A stretch of DNA of 64,000 bases from Sisyra terminalis. Its lineage: Eukaryota > Arthropoda > Insecta > Neuroptera > Sisyridae. Numbering within the stretch: position 1 is the first letter of the stretch; each line of letters begins with the position of its first letter. Below the pieces are notes generated by a model that saw nothing but the letters and a program-made list of their open reading frames with translations, did no database searches and was not told the origin of the DNA. Of this stretch, positions 22,911-34,787 are shown piece by piece. A program made the translations under genes and the position numbers. The stretch covers positions 55,567,701-55,631,700 of the forward strand of contig OY292275.1 of NCBI GenBank assembly GCA_958496175.1, in the 5' to 3' direction.

Positions 22911-24254
22911 AAAGTCGAAAATGAAAATTTGAAGTTGTCGTTAGTGTGAAACTTTTCATAAGTTTTTTTAGTATATTATCTTGACATAAATACTCTTTAA
23001 AGCAATTTGAAACCAAATATTTCAACTCTAAGCAATAAAGTCTTCATTTTTTCCCTTCAAGCTCTCTATTTCTCGACAATTGTGTGTTCTATTTGGTCTA
23101 ATTTAAGCTCGAGAAATTCATGTTATTAGTGAAATTAATTGGTACAAGTTTACATGTACGAGTTATGTAACATAAAGGGGAATAGCTATTTTCTTTAGTA
23201 ACTAGTTTTGTTCTTGATGTTTCTCTATATACAAGCTTTTAACTTGAACAGCAAATTTACGCGGGTACAAATTGAACTCAACTCGCGTTTCTCTATTATA
23301 TAAATACATATACTGTATGTGTACAATGTGTACATATAAGGATCTTCCGCGTCTTCCTATTTATAGCGGAACTTCGATCTTCTAATTGAAAGCAATCTTT
23401 TGTGTTTGTTGTATATATGATGATTTTTGTGTTTTGTGTTTTGTGCTTGATTTATTTTTTTTTTTTTTTGTTACGGTTAGATCCTTTTAGTGTAATGAAT
23501 TAGGTGTGTTTTATGTGGACTGATTTCAATTGATGTGGTTTAATACGTATGGGTGGTAAGTGAATTTAAATTGGCTGCAGAGATTATTACGTGTTGCTAT
23601 TGGAAATATCAATATGCGATGAACAAAAGTTAATTGTTCTAATGTCGATATTACAGTTTCGAATACGTCAATTAAGCGGGAATTGGGGCGTGTGATGAAG
23701 AAAAGCTTGATTTGATTCTGCCAAGCACAGTGTGTATTTGATCTTCGGTCTTTCCATAAAATAAAAGCTGGCAACATCCATTTCAATTTGTAATTGAAAT
23801 TTATCTATTCGGTAATGAATAATTTGTGCAAAGGGAAAATTTTATCAGTAATTTATTGTTCTGCAAGGGCCAAATTAAATGATAGCTCATTTCTATTTTA
23901 TTCGTGTGGCATTACAGATTTATGGCCGTGTTATTGTATCGTGGCTGTGTATTGGGACTGGTCTATTTAGGACGTTTCCGGGATTGGATCAGAGAGGCAA
24001 AAGTTTTGTGAAAAAACGTTGCCGATTATTGTCGTTGTAAAGAAAAAAGCGTATTTAACTCGATTCGATTCGTATTCGCAACTTTATTACGGAATCACCA
24101 AACGATTGTTCACAAGCTGAAAGTTTTCGATGTGAGCAGCACAGTTAATTTTGTTTGTCTTTTCAATAGTTTGGTCTTCCGAAAGCGAATGATAAAACTT
24201 TATATTAGAATAATTAAAAGTTTTCCTCGAATATTTTTTTTCTTTTTGCTAGTT
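22911..24254. other. unassigned, partly less A+T-rich DNA
   Basis: No gene recognised. 23040-24130 shows no repeats and mixed base composition, unlike the surrounding elements; it may be unique sequence. A T-run lies near 23455-23470. Confidence 0.4.
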
Positions 24255-24318
24255 ATATGAGGCATTCCATGACAAATAGGAAAATGTCTTGGAATTAATA
24301 ATTCCTCTTATTATTTTA

Positions 24319-25466
24319 CTAGTAGTTGCCCGTTGCATTCGCAACTAAAGGTTTTATCTCAATAGAATGTTTAAAATGAGATAATGTAGTTAACCAACAA
24401 TCGAAATTTCAAATTTAATAATCAAAGTGTTGTTTATATAAAAAAAAGTTTATCTAAAATTATATTAAGAAATAAAATATAAGTGTTTTTTTAATATAAT
24501 TTTAATAACATTTTAAATATCGTCATTTCACTAAATTAGTATGAAAGATTAATACATATGTAGTACTTATACCAAATAGGCGATTTTAAATTTTGGTTCG
24601 TTTTTCAACAATCAAACTTTTCAAAATCTATTTTATTTTATGAACCAATGGTTGTGATCTGGAGTAATTAAATATTAGGCTGAAAAGCATTAAGGTAGCA
24701 ATTTTTTGCCATATATTTCACTGTCAATTCAAATATAAAACCTTCGATACCAACTTTTTTTCGGTATTTAGAACAATTTGAAAACCAATTATTGTTATTG
24801 AAAATAAATAAAATATTCGAATTTATTTCCACGCTTTCCACCTATTTCCAACAATTTTGTATGTACAACGTCCAAATGTGCGAAATCGAATAGCCTTTTA
24901 GTCATGCTAACTAACATAAAGAAGGTCATTATTTTTTTTCGTTTTGAATTGTATTTTCAAATATAAGTGCACATTTGTGTCGATGAAATTTGGAAAGTGT
25001 TTTCTTTATACAATGCAGATATATAATAACAAAGGGTTTTTGAACATTTCTACCTTAAAAGAGTGAAAAATGGTAGCAAAGTTTGTAAGGGATAACGTTT
25101 AATAAACAATCGAAATTTCAAATTTCATAATCAATCAAAATCCGTTAAAAGCGAAACGTTATTACTGCTCAGTATAAAACAAAATTGATTTATTATTAGA
25201 AACAAAAACTTAGGATCTGCTTAAAAATTTAAACTTTGATATGTAGATTATCTGAAAAGGTTAATTTAAGTTTATAAGTGAGCATTATGCTTTTTGGCTT
25301 TCACATATTGTAAACCTGAAAATCCAAAATACGTATTCACAAAGAAATACATTAGTGAATCAGTACCCTTATCAACGTTTTGAATGCGTAAGTGGGGATA
25401 ACAGAGTGTATGCGTATAGTCTATTCTGCACGGACGCACGGCAAGATAGTCAATTTATATATAAGA
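24319..25466 (-). mobile_element. Helitron, minus strand, non-autonomous
   Basis: The minus strand ends GTTGCGAATGCAACGGGCAA then CTACTAG before T, the CTAG-3' end of a Helitron with a GC-rich hairpin region just upstream. The 5' end is tentatively placed at TCTTATATATAAATTG (complement of 25451-25466). About 690 bp of its interior (24395-25085) is shared with the Helitron at 33202-35312 (34045-34725). No Rep/helicase coding. Confidence 0.5.
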
Positions 25467-25765
25467 AATTTAGCCCTTACTTATAATAAAAAGTATAAAT
25501 TTTACTAATATCAAAAGAATTTTTTCTAAAACGATAAAAAAAAACGATTTTTTGGTTTGGCTAACATTCGAGTACAAGTTAGTACATGTTTTCATGGGAA
25601 ATGTTCCTGTTAGCAACATTGGTTTTAACCATCTAATTAATTTCAGCAAGTTTATGATTATATTCAGAAGATCAATTACAATACAAACATGAGGACTACA
25701 ATTTGTTTAATCGAAAAGATACGTTAGTTTTTGTATATTTCGTGTTTGCATATAAGATAATTACA

Positions 25766-25780
25766 TGTCCCACCAGTTAC
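25766..25780 (+). repeat. 15-mer motif copy 1
   Basis: TGTCCCACCAGTTAC, one mismatch from the common form. Confidence 0.55.
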
Positions 25781-25932
25781 ACAAAAGATACAAAAGTTGT
25801 TTTTTTAACCTCAAACCGTCCTAATTCATTTTTTTTTCTTGGTAAAAGTAAAAATAAACATGTCTTAAATAATTTAAACTTCTTATGATTGTTAAAAAGT
25901 CTATATTATAGTCTCTAGGTTCTTTTAGAATA

Positions 25933-25963
25933 TGTACCACCAGTCACATGTGACTGGTGGGAC
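25933..25963. repeat. 15-mer motif, inverted pair forming a 24-nt palindrome
   Basis: CCACCAGTCACA followed by TGTGACTGGTGG (25937-25960) is a perfect palindrome made of two opposed copies of the 15-mer. Confidence 0.8.
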
Positions 25964-26029
25964 TATAGCTTATAGCCAATACATGATAGAATTTATTTAA
26001 ATTGGATAGAATTGGATACATGATAGAAT

Positions 26030-26400
26030 TGGAGTTTTTATTACTTCTGGTCATGGTAAAGGAGCAGTTGATGGTATCGGAGCAATAGCAAAACAAACTC
26101 TTTGTTCTGCTATTATGACAAGAAAAACAGTAATTAAAAAGAGTAAAGATTGCCACGACTATTTAGTGTTAAAAGATATCAATGGGTTCCATTTTTTTTT
26201 TGTTGGAGCAGATGATATTTAAAAAAATCATTCACATTTTAACAAACAGTGGCAAAACATTAAAAAAATTCCATGCATTAGAAAACACCATTATTTTAAA
26301 GCTGATGACATTAAAAGCATTAGTTATTATTTGACGGCAACATCATCAAATTCCAATAATGTAAGACACTGGACTTTATTCTTCAAGGATAATGATTGAA
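26030..26400 (+). pseudogene. decayed ORF of an orphan family with GHGKGAVDGIG motif
   Basis: The plus strand reads GVFITSGHGKGAVDGIGAIAK, then QTLCSAIMTRK...CHDYLVLKDINGFHFFFVGADDI and, after a stop, HFNKQWQNIKKIPC...KADDIKSISYYLTATSSN. The (A/T)-S-H-G-K-G-x-x-D-G-I-G-G-x-x-K signature is one I associate with uncharacterised proteins that occur in many copies in insect and other animal genomes, apparently as part of mobile DNA. I do not know its biochemical role. The upstream part of the protein is missing and there are in-frame stops. It lies between copies of the recurring 15-mer, so it may belong to the surrounding composite element. Confidence 0.5.
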
Positions 26401-26613
26401 TAAAAATTAATTTAATGTTTATTCGGAAATTATAGAAAAAAATTAAGTCTAAACGATATTCTTGTGTTACCGAAAGTATATAAATGTAAAGAAATAAATA
26501 AAATATACCTTAAATCAAAAACCTCTACCAATACGTTGCCCAATTAACAATACAAAGGTAGAAAAAATATAAAAGTGTCATTAACGAAAAATTTTGTTTA
26601 CACATTTTGTACT

Positions 26614-26628
26614 TGTCCCACCAGTCAC
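26614..26628 (+). repeat. 15-mer motif copy
   Basis: TGTCCCACCAGTCAC, the common form. Confidence 0.6.
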
Positions 26629-26795
26629 AATATTTTTTTTAATTTCTTCTGTGTAAGTAATTAGTCTAATACTTGATGAAAATGAAATAATGTGAGATAA
26701 CTATAGTAGAAGGAAGAAAATCTCTATTGAAAATTTAGTAGTCGAACTGAAATTTGTCTTTAAGTGCACTAAAGTAAGAGAGATGGATTTTTTGG

Positions 26796-26810
26796 TGTCC
26801 CACTAGTCAC
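26796..26810 (+). repeat. 15-mer motif copy
   Basis: TGTCCCACTAGTCAC, one mismatch. Confidence 0.55.
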
Positions 26811-26905
26811 ACTAATTCAAGTGACAATTACAAGAAACTAAGACAAGAAAGATTTTTTTTATTAAGTGATGTTCTTATTTGGTTATTTTTCTATAAAATG
26901 AGATA

Positions 26906-29039
26906 TCTATATATATAAAAAAAAGTCGTGTTAGTTACACTATTTATAAATCAAGAACGGCTGGACCAATTTTTATGAAATTTTCTATGTATATTCGGTA
27001 GGCATGGGAATCGGATATAAAGTATATTTTATACCTCTAGAAGATTAAGATGTCCCTCGACATCTTCTGCAAATTTTTACGCTTACTTGCCTATATACTA
27101 TTTGTAATCATTGATGCCTGTGATTTATTTTGAAAAACGCTTAGCAACCGTTTAAATTTGGCATTTTTATTTATTTAATTTATGTGTTATTTACATATTT
27201 TACTTAATATTTATTGTAATATGCAACAATTGGGGAAATGACAATCATTTGCCAATATTGTAAGGCGTTAAAATACAGCGGTGAATCTACTGAGTTATGT
27301 TGTACTGGTGGAGAAGTAAAATTGCCCCAATTGGTCCCATCACTGGATCCATTACGCTCATTAGTTTATGGGATAGGAAATGATTGTAAAAAATCCTTGG
27401 ATAATATTCAAAAACTAAATAGTAGCTTACAAATTATATCGTTTCGCCCATAAAACAAATATGTTTAAGGAAGGTACTAAAGAAAACAGGAATATTTCCA
27501 GTAAGCTTCCAGTCCCTGATTAATGGCGATCTTTGGATCGAATTGGCCAAAAAAACAATTCAATTTTGAAAGACACAAAAAGACAAATACAAAAATATGT
27601 TAAGAAATATCTATGTTGGCCTTTAAACTCATATATTGGTGAGAATTTAAAGATTTTTCGTATGCATATGAGGTCAAAATGAGAGAATGGCAGCTTTAAA
27701 TATATCGTTTAAGGAATTTGGAACCAGTTTGAAGTATTTATTATTTGTTGTCAATAATAATTACATTAACATCTGTAACCAAATCCATTAGTAACATCTT
27801 TGAGTTTACCTTTTTCACACATTTTGGCCTTCAAACTTTTACTACGCTATTTTATACTACCCGTATATAGCAAGTAGAGAATCGTTTGCAATTTCACACT
27901 AGCTTGGAATTCAGCCGGTTTTGGTCACAATATTGATCATTATGAATCAAAGGTCGATAATTCGAACGTAAATTTCTGCCTACCTGCATTCTTTCGTATA
28001 ATTCAATAACAGGTTTATTGATTTTGATAATAATTTGTTTTCAGGTACATCTTAGGGAATAAGTGTAAAGGTCACAAACAAGTTTAATCTAAATAGTTGT
28101 ACCAATATTTTATGCTGTTTTTTTTCGGTTCCAATTTAAAGACAGCTTTTTATTGTTTTGGATAGAAACTTCGTAATTAAGTTCAAATAATTTTTCTATG
28201 GAAGAAAAGGCTGCCTATTTACGTTTAATTATTAATAATAAAAGTTGCATTTAGAAGAAGCCTGATTAAAATTGTTAAATGGACACCCATTAATTGGATA
28301 TAAATTGGACTCTTTAATTAAATATCTATGTTCTTTTTAAGATCTCAAACAATCAGCATATTTTAAATCAGGAGTGGCCAACCCGAATTGTATTGCGAGT
28401 CACTTCGGAAATGCATCATAACTCCGCGAGCCACCATTAAAGTTATATCTCAAATTCTCCATACTAAATTTAGGTACACTGTAAACATTTCTAATATATT
28501 GATTTTCACCACTATGGCCATTATAAAATGTATACATTTTATAAAAGTCTGATGCATCTCACGATTTGGCCATCTCAGACAATCTCTGATATAAATAAAC
28601 AATGAATAATCTATGTTTTATCTACTTATATAGAATTGTTATGATGGTTTGTGTAGATTTCAAAAACTCAAAAACTTTTGCATCCATTTAGCTGAAATTT
28701 TGTCATGATATAACCCGCTTTAATGATTGTTTTAATTTTTTCTTGCGTCAGTAAAATACCTGCGATCACAAAAAAATGGCTTTTTCAACGGTTAATGCAA
28801 TAATCGTTAACTGTCAATACTTGATTGTTATGATCGTATAGTGATTTTTAGAGGTAGAGGTTCTCAAAACGTAATTGATTAATTTATTAATTGAAGGTGA
28901 CTTATAATTGGTATAACGAGGGATTCTGCAGGATCATAAGGGAGGTGATTCTAATAATTCTCAAGCTTTTTTTTCCTAAATTCAATTTATCTATTTACAA
29001 CTATTGGCCGGCAGGACAACGTCTGCCGGGTTTAGCTAG
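26906..29039 (+). mobile_element. Helitron with Rep N-terminal remnant
   Basis: It starts TCTATATATATAAAA after an A and ends TTTAGCTAG before T, which are the TC...CTAG ends and A/T target of Helitrons. The 3' hairpin CCGGCAG / CTGCCGG (29008-29029) lies 10 nt before the end. The opening lines ('AAGTCGTGTTAGTTACAC', 'AACGGCTGGACCAATTTT') are typical of insect Helitrons. An open frame at 27238-27453 encodes the start of the Helitron replication protein. 27900-28740 recurs in inverted orientation at 49896-50620, and 28372-28600 contains a possible hAT-like MITE shared by both copies. Confidence 0.8.
27238..27453 (+). pseudogene. Helitron Rep/helicase N-terminal fragment
   Basis: A 71-codon frame, with ICQYCKALKYSGESTELCC near the start, then TGGEVKLPQLVPSLDPLRSL and SLDNIQKLNSSLQIISF. 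This matches the N-terminal pattern of Helitron proteins: C-x2-C-x-A-L-K-x3-G-E-x4-C-C-x2-G-x-V-x-L-P ... N-I-R-x-Y-N-S-x-x-Q-x-x-S-F. In full proteins it precedes the HUH replication-initiator domain and the PIF1-like helicase. Both are absent here, so the element could only be mobilised in trans. The cysteines that suggest metal binding are retained. Confidence 0.75.
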
Positions 29040-29111
29040 TATTTTATGATTATACTAGTTTAAATTATTTAATTATAGCTCATAATCAGTCGAAATTCCG
29101 CCAAATATCAA

Positions 29112-29360
29112 ATGTCCCATCAGTCACCATGGAATGCTCCATATAAAAAGCCAAGGCTCACGACACAAAAGTGGAAGAATAAAAGAGCAAGAAAAAAAAA
29201 TGAAATAAAATGGCCTTATAAATTTATTTTTCAATTTCTTCTCGTTTTTGCTGTTTTCGTCGCCGGATATTATCGGAGATGTGGAGGCGATACGGTGGTT
29301 TATTTATGCGGTAAAAAGCTTTCGTGCAATGCACTTTTTCTTGTTGGGAAAATGTGGTAA
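29112..29360 (+). other. unrecognised 82-codon frame
   Basis: A basic N-terminal half is followed by a hydrophobic stretch (FIFQFLLVFAVFVAGYY) and three further cysteines. It begins inside the right terminus of the composite element, so its ATG is part of the repeat motif (ATGTCCCATCAGTCAC). I recognise no family; it is probably non-coding. Confidence 0.15.
29113..29127 (+). repeat. 15-mer motif copy at the right terminus
   Basis: TGTCCCATCAGTCAC, directly adjoining the inverted terminus at 29128-29144. Confidence 0.55.
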
Positions 29361-30406
29361 CGATAACCATTCATCTGGTGTGTAATAAAGCGCTTTTGGT
29401 GAGGACATTTGTGTTTGGTCCTTGGTGTGAATGAATGAATGAACCGAAGTCTGCAAGGTTCTCACTCTTGTGGTCCTTGGAGACTAAAAATCGACATAAC
29501 AAAGAACCTATATACTTATATATATCTTTCATCTAACTTATTTTGATAGATGTTTGTTTCCCACCGAATTTTTCATTCACCATTTTCGATTAGTTTTACG
29601 ATATTTGCTTGAGAAATTTTAGTCATTTAATATGCTCGTTGGGACAAATGTTTAATGGGGGAATGTGTACAAGTAGTTGAGTTTATTGGTGTTTGTTTTA
29701 TAGACTGGAAAAATATTTCGTGTTTGATTACTTCAAGAGGCTTTTAAAACGATTCATCGTCTCTCGATGCAATTATGTCGAATCATAAAATCACGCTCTT
29801 TTACTTTTCAAGATAAACAAATATTTGCTTTTCATGATTTGCTAAATTGTTTACTAGCATTTCTTTCAGTAGCTATGTGTTTTAGTTAAAAGTTTTATGG
29901 GTTTGATATTAAAAAAAAATATCAATTTATTTTCTAGAAAAGCATCAAAAGCTTTCAAATAATTCATTGAACTTTTTTATACGTCTATAACTTCTTTGTC
30001 TTTGTAAAAAGGATGCAACTAATCATATTTTTAAAATATTTTTTTGTTATTTGCAATAGTATAACAGGAAACGAATCACTTCTTCTGTAAACTGTTCAAT
30101 ACTTGATGTTTTTATTTAATCTTCGTGCAATATTTATTATATAAAATATTGAAAATTTTTAACATGTTGTATTCTTCGAATAAAAAAAAATATATTTTCG
30201 AATATATATATATATATATATATTTATTCGAAATTTTTTTTTTTTTCCATAAATGTCTTCTTATAACAATCAAGAATAACGTGTTAAAAGGATTGGAATA
30301 GCTGACTAATGTATTTTCATTGATAAAAATTGAATAAATTGATAATAACATAAAAAAATATCTTAAAAAAAACATTAAATGCGTTTTTCTCGAAATCAAC
30401 TTTTTA
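29361..30406. other. unassigned DNA with AT microsatellite
   Basis: An (AT)n run lies near 30203-30222. 30105-30155 resembles the flank of the Penelope-type repeat at 20870-20900 (CTTGATGTTTxTATTTAATxTTCGTxCAA) but the ribozyme core is not recognisable. No gene. Confidence 0.35.
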
Positions 30407-30726
30407 AAACTGGGAGACAAGATTTCTTAGAAACTATCCGACGGATTGACTTGAAACTGGAAAGTGTTATAGTTCAACACGTCTTCTTGGTACTGAACAT
30501 CTGAAATTGGCCAAATATCCCCCCCCCCCTCAAAGTGGTAGAGGGGGAAAGGTCCAAAAAAAGGTCGTTTTTTTTAACTTTATTTTCAAAGTCACGCCAT
30601 TTTGTGAATTTTCAACTTTTTTCGGATTTTCGAGGTTCAGTACCAACAAGACGCATTACGAAAACCTACATTTTTTGGAAAATCATGATCCGACTTCCGG
30701 TTTCCGAGAAAACTTGTCTCCCGTTT
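30407..30726. mobile_element. small foldback element
   Basis: 30407-30508 and 30625-30726 are imperfect inverted repeats: AAACTGGGAGACAAG against CTTGTCTCCCGTTT, and TTGGTACTGAAC against GTTCAGTACCAA. The loop contains a C homopolymer (30519-30529). Ends and target duplication are uncertain. Confidence 0.5.
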
Positions 30727-30749
30727 GCCTCCTCATTTTTGAGGACCCT

Positions 30750-33201
30750 TTTTCAAAGCGTTGTAAAAGGGGCAGAGGGGACATATCTGGGCAAATAAAA
30801 AAAATAGTTCAAAACTTCAACTTTTACATGCCGAAGACCGTTTTTTAATATCTCTAAAAAAAAATGGTAGCAGTGTTAAAAAAGTCATTTTTTTTTACGT
30901 TCTGATGGTGATCCACCCTTAACTTATTGCTGACTTTTTCTCAACTTATACCAATTTTTGTTGGTCGTTGCTCCCATTTATTGCGCTACTAAATAGGATT
31001 TTAGTATAAATTTGAATTGGTTACCTAAAATTTTAATTAATACACCATATTAAATATTATATGTGCGATTCAACCAAAATCTAATGGTTTAGGTACGTAA
31101 TAATAAACTATATAAATCCTACTTTTAAATAATATTTTCAATACCTTTTCATCAAAATATGTTTTTTTTTTTTAATTTAAAATTCACTATTACTACTTTG
31201 AGCTTTTCAAAAATTAGGTTTTATATCGTAATTATTTTCAAACTATATTTAATTAATACATTCAAATATAATATTTATATTTGTAAATATCACATATAGA
31301 CATATATGACGTGTTTTTTTCTCTACTTTTAATCAAAATTGAAAATTTTTTAATCAACAAAAATAATTTCCTACTGATTAGCAGAACGTAATAGATATGT
31401 GATATGCTGTAATGTGTTATTTTTTTTTTTTATAAAATAAGAGATAAATATTATGGTAGTTTATTTTTTAAAATTAATTTCAATGTTAATTACAAAAAAA
31501 TATTTTGTCAATTAGGTTTTTTTTTTTTTTGGATTTAAGGTATTCTATTTTCGATTGAATTAAATATAATGGAAATGGGGTTGAAAATGATTGATTTTTT
31601 CAGGGTTGAAACCACTATTTTTTGTTTCTTTCTTGGATTAATGATGCATTTGTGTGCTATTAATTAAATTGATTGGAATCGAAAAAGATGTTTATTACGC
31701 ATCATCCCCATGCACCCTTAATTTCTCCACTCGCTGAAATAGAATAAGCCATCGCCCATTCGGCAGAGATTTGGTCGTTTACATTGCGTTATACAGTGAG
31801 AGAAATTGGTGGAAATTTTATGTAAGATCAGTATGAGTTAAGTTTCCATCCACCCCCCGTTAAAGCCCCCGGAGGCATCCAAATTAAATACAGAACATGC
31901 GATTTATGTTGAGACGACGCGAATGCAAGAACAATAATTTGTATGTACAAGGGCACACTAAATAGTCTCTTGATAAAATTTGTGTTTGGTGAAAACGTTT
32001 AGCTATTTGTATTTTATACTGTCGGGTACCTTAAGCGTAACACATGTAAAATGGGGGGTTGGACGGGCCCCGACCCCGGCTCCAGTTGAGATATTTGCTG
32101 GATGTTTTCAACTTATTAATTTATTTTTCAAATAAAATACACTCCAACAATGTGCTACAATTTAGACGTGAGTGCCTTGTGTAATAGCTTTGAAATGTTA
32201 ACTTTCTCTGCTCCGAAATATATTAGTTCTAGTTTCTTAAAGATTTTCCTTTTTTCTCGTAACATAAAAAGGAAATTTCAAAACACGTTCCCACTTTCCT
32301 TCCATTTTTTCTGCTAGAGAGCAACTTAAAAAGTAATTATTATCATTCTTTGTTCCTCGACAGGTAACCTTACAACCTAAAATAAAATATTTTAAATATC
32401 ATTTTATAAAAATCTACAATGACTCTTACATTTAAAGCTCGAGAGCTTTAGGGCTCTTCTGAACAATGCTTTGTTCTTTGCCCTTAAACTTTGTCTTTTA
32501 ATCTAAAAATATCAAAAGTGCTTTAAATTTAAAATGTCTTTTGAGAAGCAAAAAAAAAAGAAGGAAAGAAAAGTGGATAGCATGTGTATGTGAATTTGTG
32601 GTAAAAATCGTTTCATCTTTATTTATTTTAATTACTCACAAATTCAAATGTAATTATCGGTAAAGCGTTCAATGATCACAAACTTGGAAATTGTTGGACC
32701 GACCGGCTATGGACTAATTGCGTTTTAGAAATATCAAAATGTAAAGCGACTCAATGATTAATTTCCTTTAATGAAAATTATCAAGTAATTAAACTAGCAA
32801 ATGCAATGTGTGTTGTTGCAGTCTATCATAATTATGTTCACCATTTTCAAGTCCGTTTATTAATGATGATATATCCCAATATTAAGCAGCATAAAAAGAA
32901 AATCATACAATGATTATACCTATAAATTTAAAAAAATAATAAGACCAGAATATGGAAATTCCAAAAAATCTTTTACATTTCTGACCTTCCACCCCTTGGT
33001 TTTTGTGTTATGTTCTTCTTTGCCTTTCTACCCTATGACCTAAAATCATCGTGAGGATGATTTTCTTCTACATAGTTGGTTATTTCGACATATACCAATT
33101 TGATCGCTATCCAAAGACAGGTAGCAAATATTAATAACATTAAAAGAAACAATTTCTAGTAAAATTGAAAAATCTAAAGATATTTGATTAATATATATAT
33201 A
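30750..33201. other. unassigned DNA, partly less A+T-rich
   Basis: 31100-31620 is low-complexity A+T. 31690-32100 is mixed composition, with a GC-rich stretch at about 32053-32090. No homology recognised; the latter could be unique or conserved non-coding sequence. Confidence 0.4.
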
Positions 33202-33662
33202 TCTATACTAATATATAAAATTCTTAAGTCTGTCTGTACATTTCGATTTTGAACCCAATTTTAGAGTAAATATTTGTTTCAAGAGGCCCTTATTCCAAAT
33301 TTAACATTTTTAAAAATTTTTTCTGTCTGTCTGTCTGTCTGTCTGTGTGTCCCGATTTAACTAAAGAACGAAACAACCGAATTTAATGAAATTTGGTATT
33401 TAGATACAACACAATTTCTCACAGACTATAGGCTACTTATCATTCCAAAAAAATATTAAGGGAAGGTATTCCTAAGGGATGAAAACAGAAATTTTTACTT
33501 TAGACAAATGAGTTATATATCATTGGAAAGGTAATTAAAAGTTAGAAAATAATCAGTAAAAATATTTTCAGTTTAACCCATAAAAAGCACAGTAAATTCA
33601 ATTTAAAGTTTAAAAAATTGCCTCTTTGAAATATAAACCTTTATATATCAAAGACACATAGT

Positions 33663-33741
33663 TGATGTTAATAGCGTAATCGCTTATGTATCTGTCATTC
33701 TGATCCTCCTAAATATAAAGACCTGGGTTCGAATCTTACAG
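33663..33741 (+). ncRNA. tRNA-like module inside Helitron
   Basis: An A-box-like TAGCGTAATCGCTTA (from 33672) and a B-box GGGTTCGAATC (33725-33735) are spaced ~50 bp apart, as in tRNA genes and tRNA-derived SINEs. Only the B-box matches well; the T-stem is imperfect. The same module is at 52911-52990, so it was present in the common ancestor of the two Helitron copies. A T-run follows at about 33747-33770 and could terminate polymerase III. Confidence 0.4.
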
Positions 33742-34724
33742 TTACCTTTTTTTTTTATTTTTTTTTTTTACGAAATTGTTGTAAATAGATCGTTAGAGTT
33801 GCTCAATATTTAAATATTGACAAAAAACAGTAATAGTAGTAGCATTAATAATAAAAGTAGTAATAAAACTTTAAGTAAACACATTTTTAAACCCGTGCAT
33901 ACATAAAATCCTGTATTTATATATCCCCTTTGACTAATGAAATTTTAATATTCGATGTAATCCTTATACGAAGTAGACATCTGATAAGATTTTTTTTTCG
34001 AAAATTCCTACTCGAAAAGGGTAAAAGGGGTGACTAAGTTTGTATGAGAAAATGTTAAGTTAATCAACAATCAAAATTTTGAATTTAAGAAGTGTAATTC
34101 ATAAATAAATAATTAATTAATTATAAGTTTCTATTTTTGTTATATCATTTGAATAACGTTTTAAATAGCGTTATTCCACTAAATTAGTATGAAAGTTTAT
34201 GTAGTTCTTATTCTAACAAAGCGATTTTTAATTTTTATTTGTTTTTCAACAATCAATCTTTTTAAAATCTAATTTTTATCAACCAATGATTGTGACCGGG
34301 AGCAATTATTTATTGTGCTGAAAAACATTAAGGGAGCAATTTTTTGTCATATATTTCATTATCAATCAAAATATGAAATCTTCCAAGCTAACTTTTCTTC
34401 GGTATTTAGAAAAATTTGAATATCAATTATTGTTATTGAAAATTTTTAAAATATTCTTATTTCCGTGCACAGTTTCTACCTGTTTCCAACAATTTTGTAT
34501 GTACAACGTCGAAATGTGCGAAATCGAATTGCTTTTTAGTAATGATAATCAAAATAAAGGTCATAATTTTTTTCGTTTTACACTGTATTTTCCAAATAAA
34601 AGCATATTTGTATCGATGAAATTTGGAAAATGTTTTTCTTATACGATGCAGAGATATAATAAGAAAGGGTTTTTGATAATTCCTCCCCTTAAAAAGTGAA
34701 AAATGGTGGCAAAGTTTGTACGGC

Positions 34725-34726
<2 letters not shown>

Positions 34727-34783
<57 letters not shown>
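34727..34783. repeat. (TA)n microsatellite in Helitron
   Basis: Uninterrupted TA dinucleotides. The shared ~690-bp Helitron segment ends at its left edge. Confidence 0.95.

Positions 34784-34787
<4 letters not shown>

Larger units (their letters stand above)
24255..29144. mobile_element. composite element with 17-bp inverted termini
   Basis: ATATGAGGCATTCCATG (24255-24271) is mirrored by the complement of ATATGGAGCATTCCATG (29128-29144). Inside, a 15-mer close to TGTCCCACCAGTCAC recurs five times on the plus strand, plus one inverted copy; one copy directly adjoins the right terminus. Two Helitrons (24319-25466 and 26906-29039) appear to have inserted later. Removing them leaves ~1.6 kb with a decayed open frame at 26030-26400. 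This resembles a DNA transposon with terminal and subterminal repeats, but I cannot name its superfamily, and a target duplication is not clear (ATAT on both sides at most). Confidence 0.4.

Noticed and set aside
28046..28060. TTTTCAGGTACAT as another splice acceptor like the 42-nt exons
   Set aside because: No following 42-nt match and no GTAAGT donor; lies inside a Helitron.
29112..29360. Possible small membrane protein
   Set aside because: Its start codon lies in a repeat motif of the composite element and no homology is recognised; listed only as low-confidence.
30507..30848. 113-codon frame
   Set aside because: Part of a foldback arm and loop containing a C homopolymer; a second frame is equally open; no family.
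33320..33350. TCTG repeats as a possible regulatory site
   Set aside because: Shared by the two Helitron copies; an ordinary microsatellite within the element.
34373..34726. 108- and 89-codon frames on opposite strands
   Set aside because: They lie in the Helitron segment shared with 24395-25085, where the homologous copy has stops; not conserved as coding.
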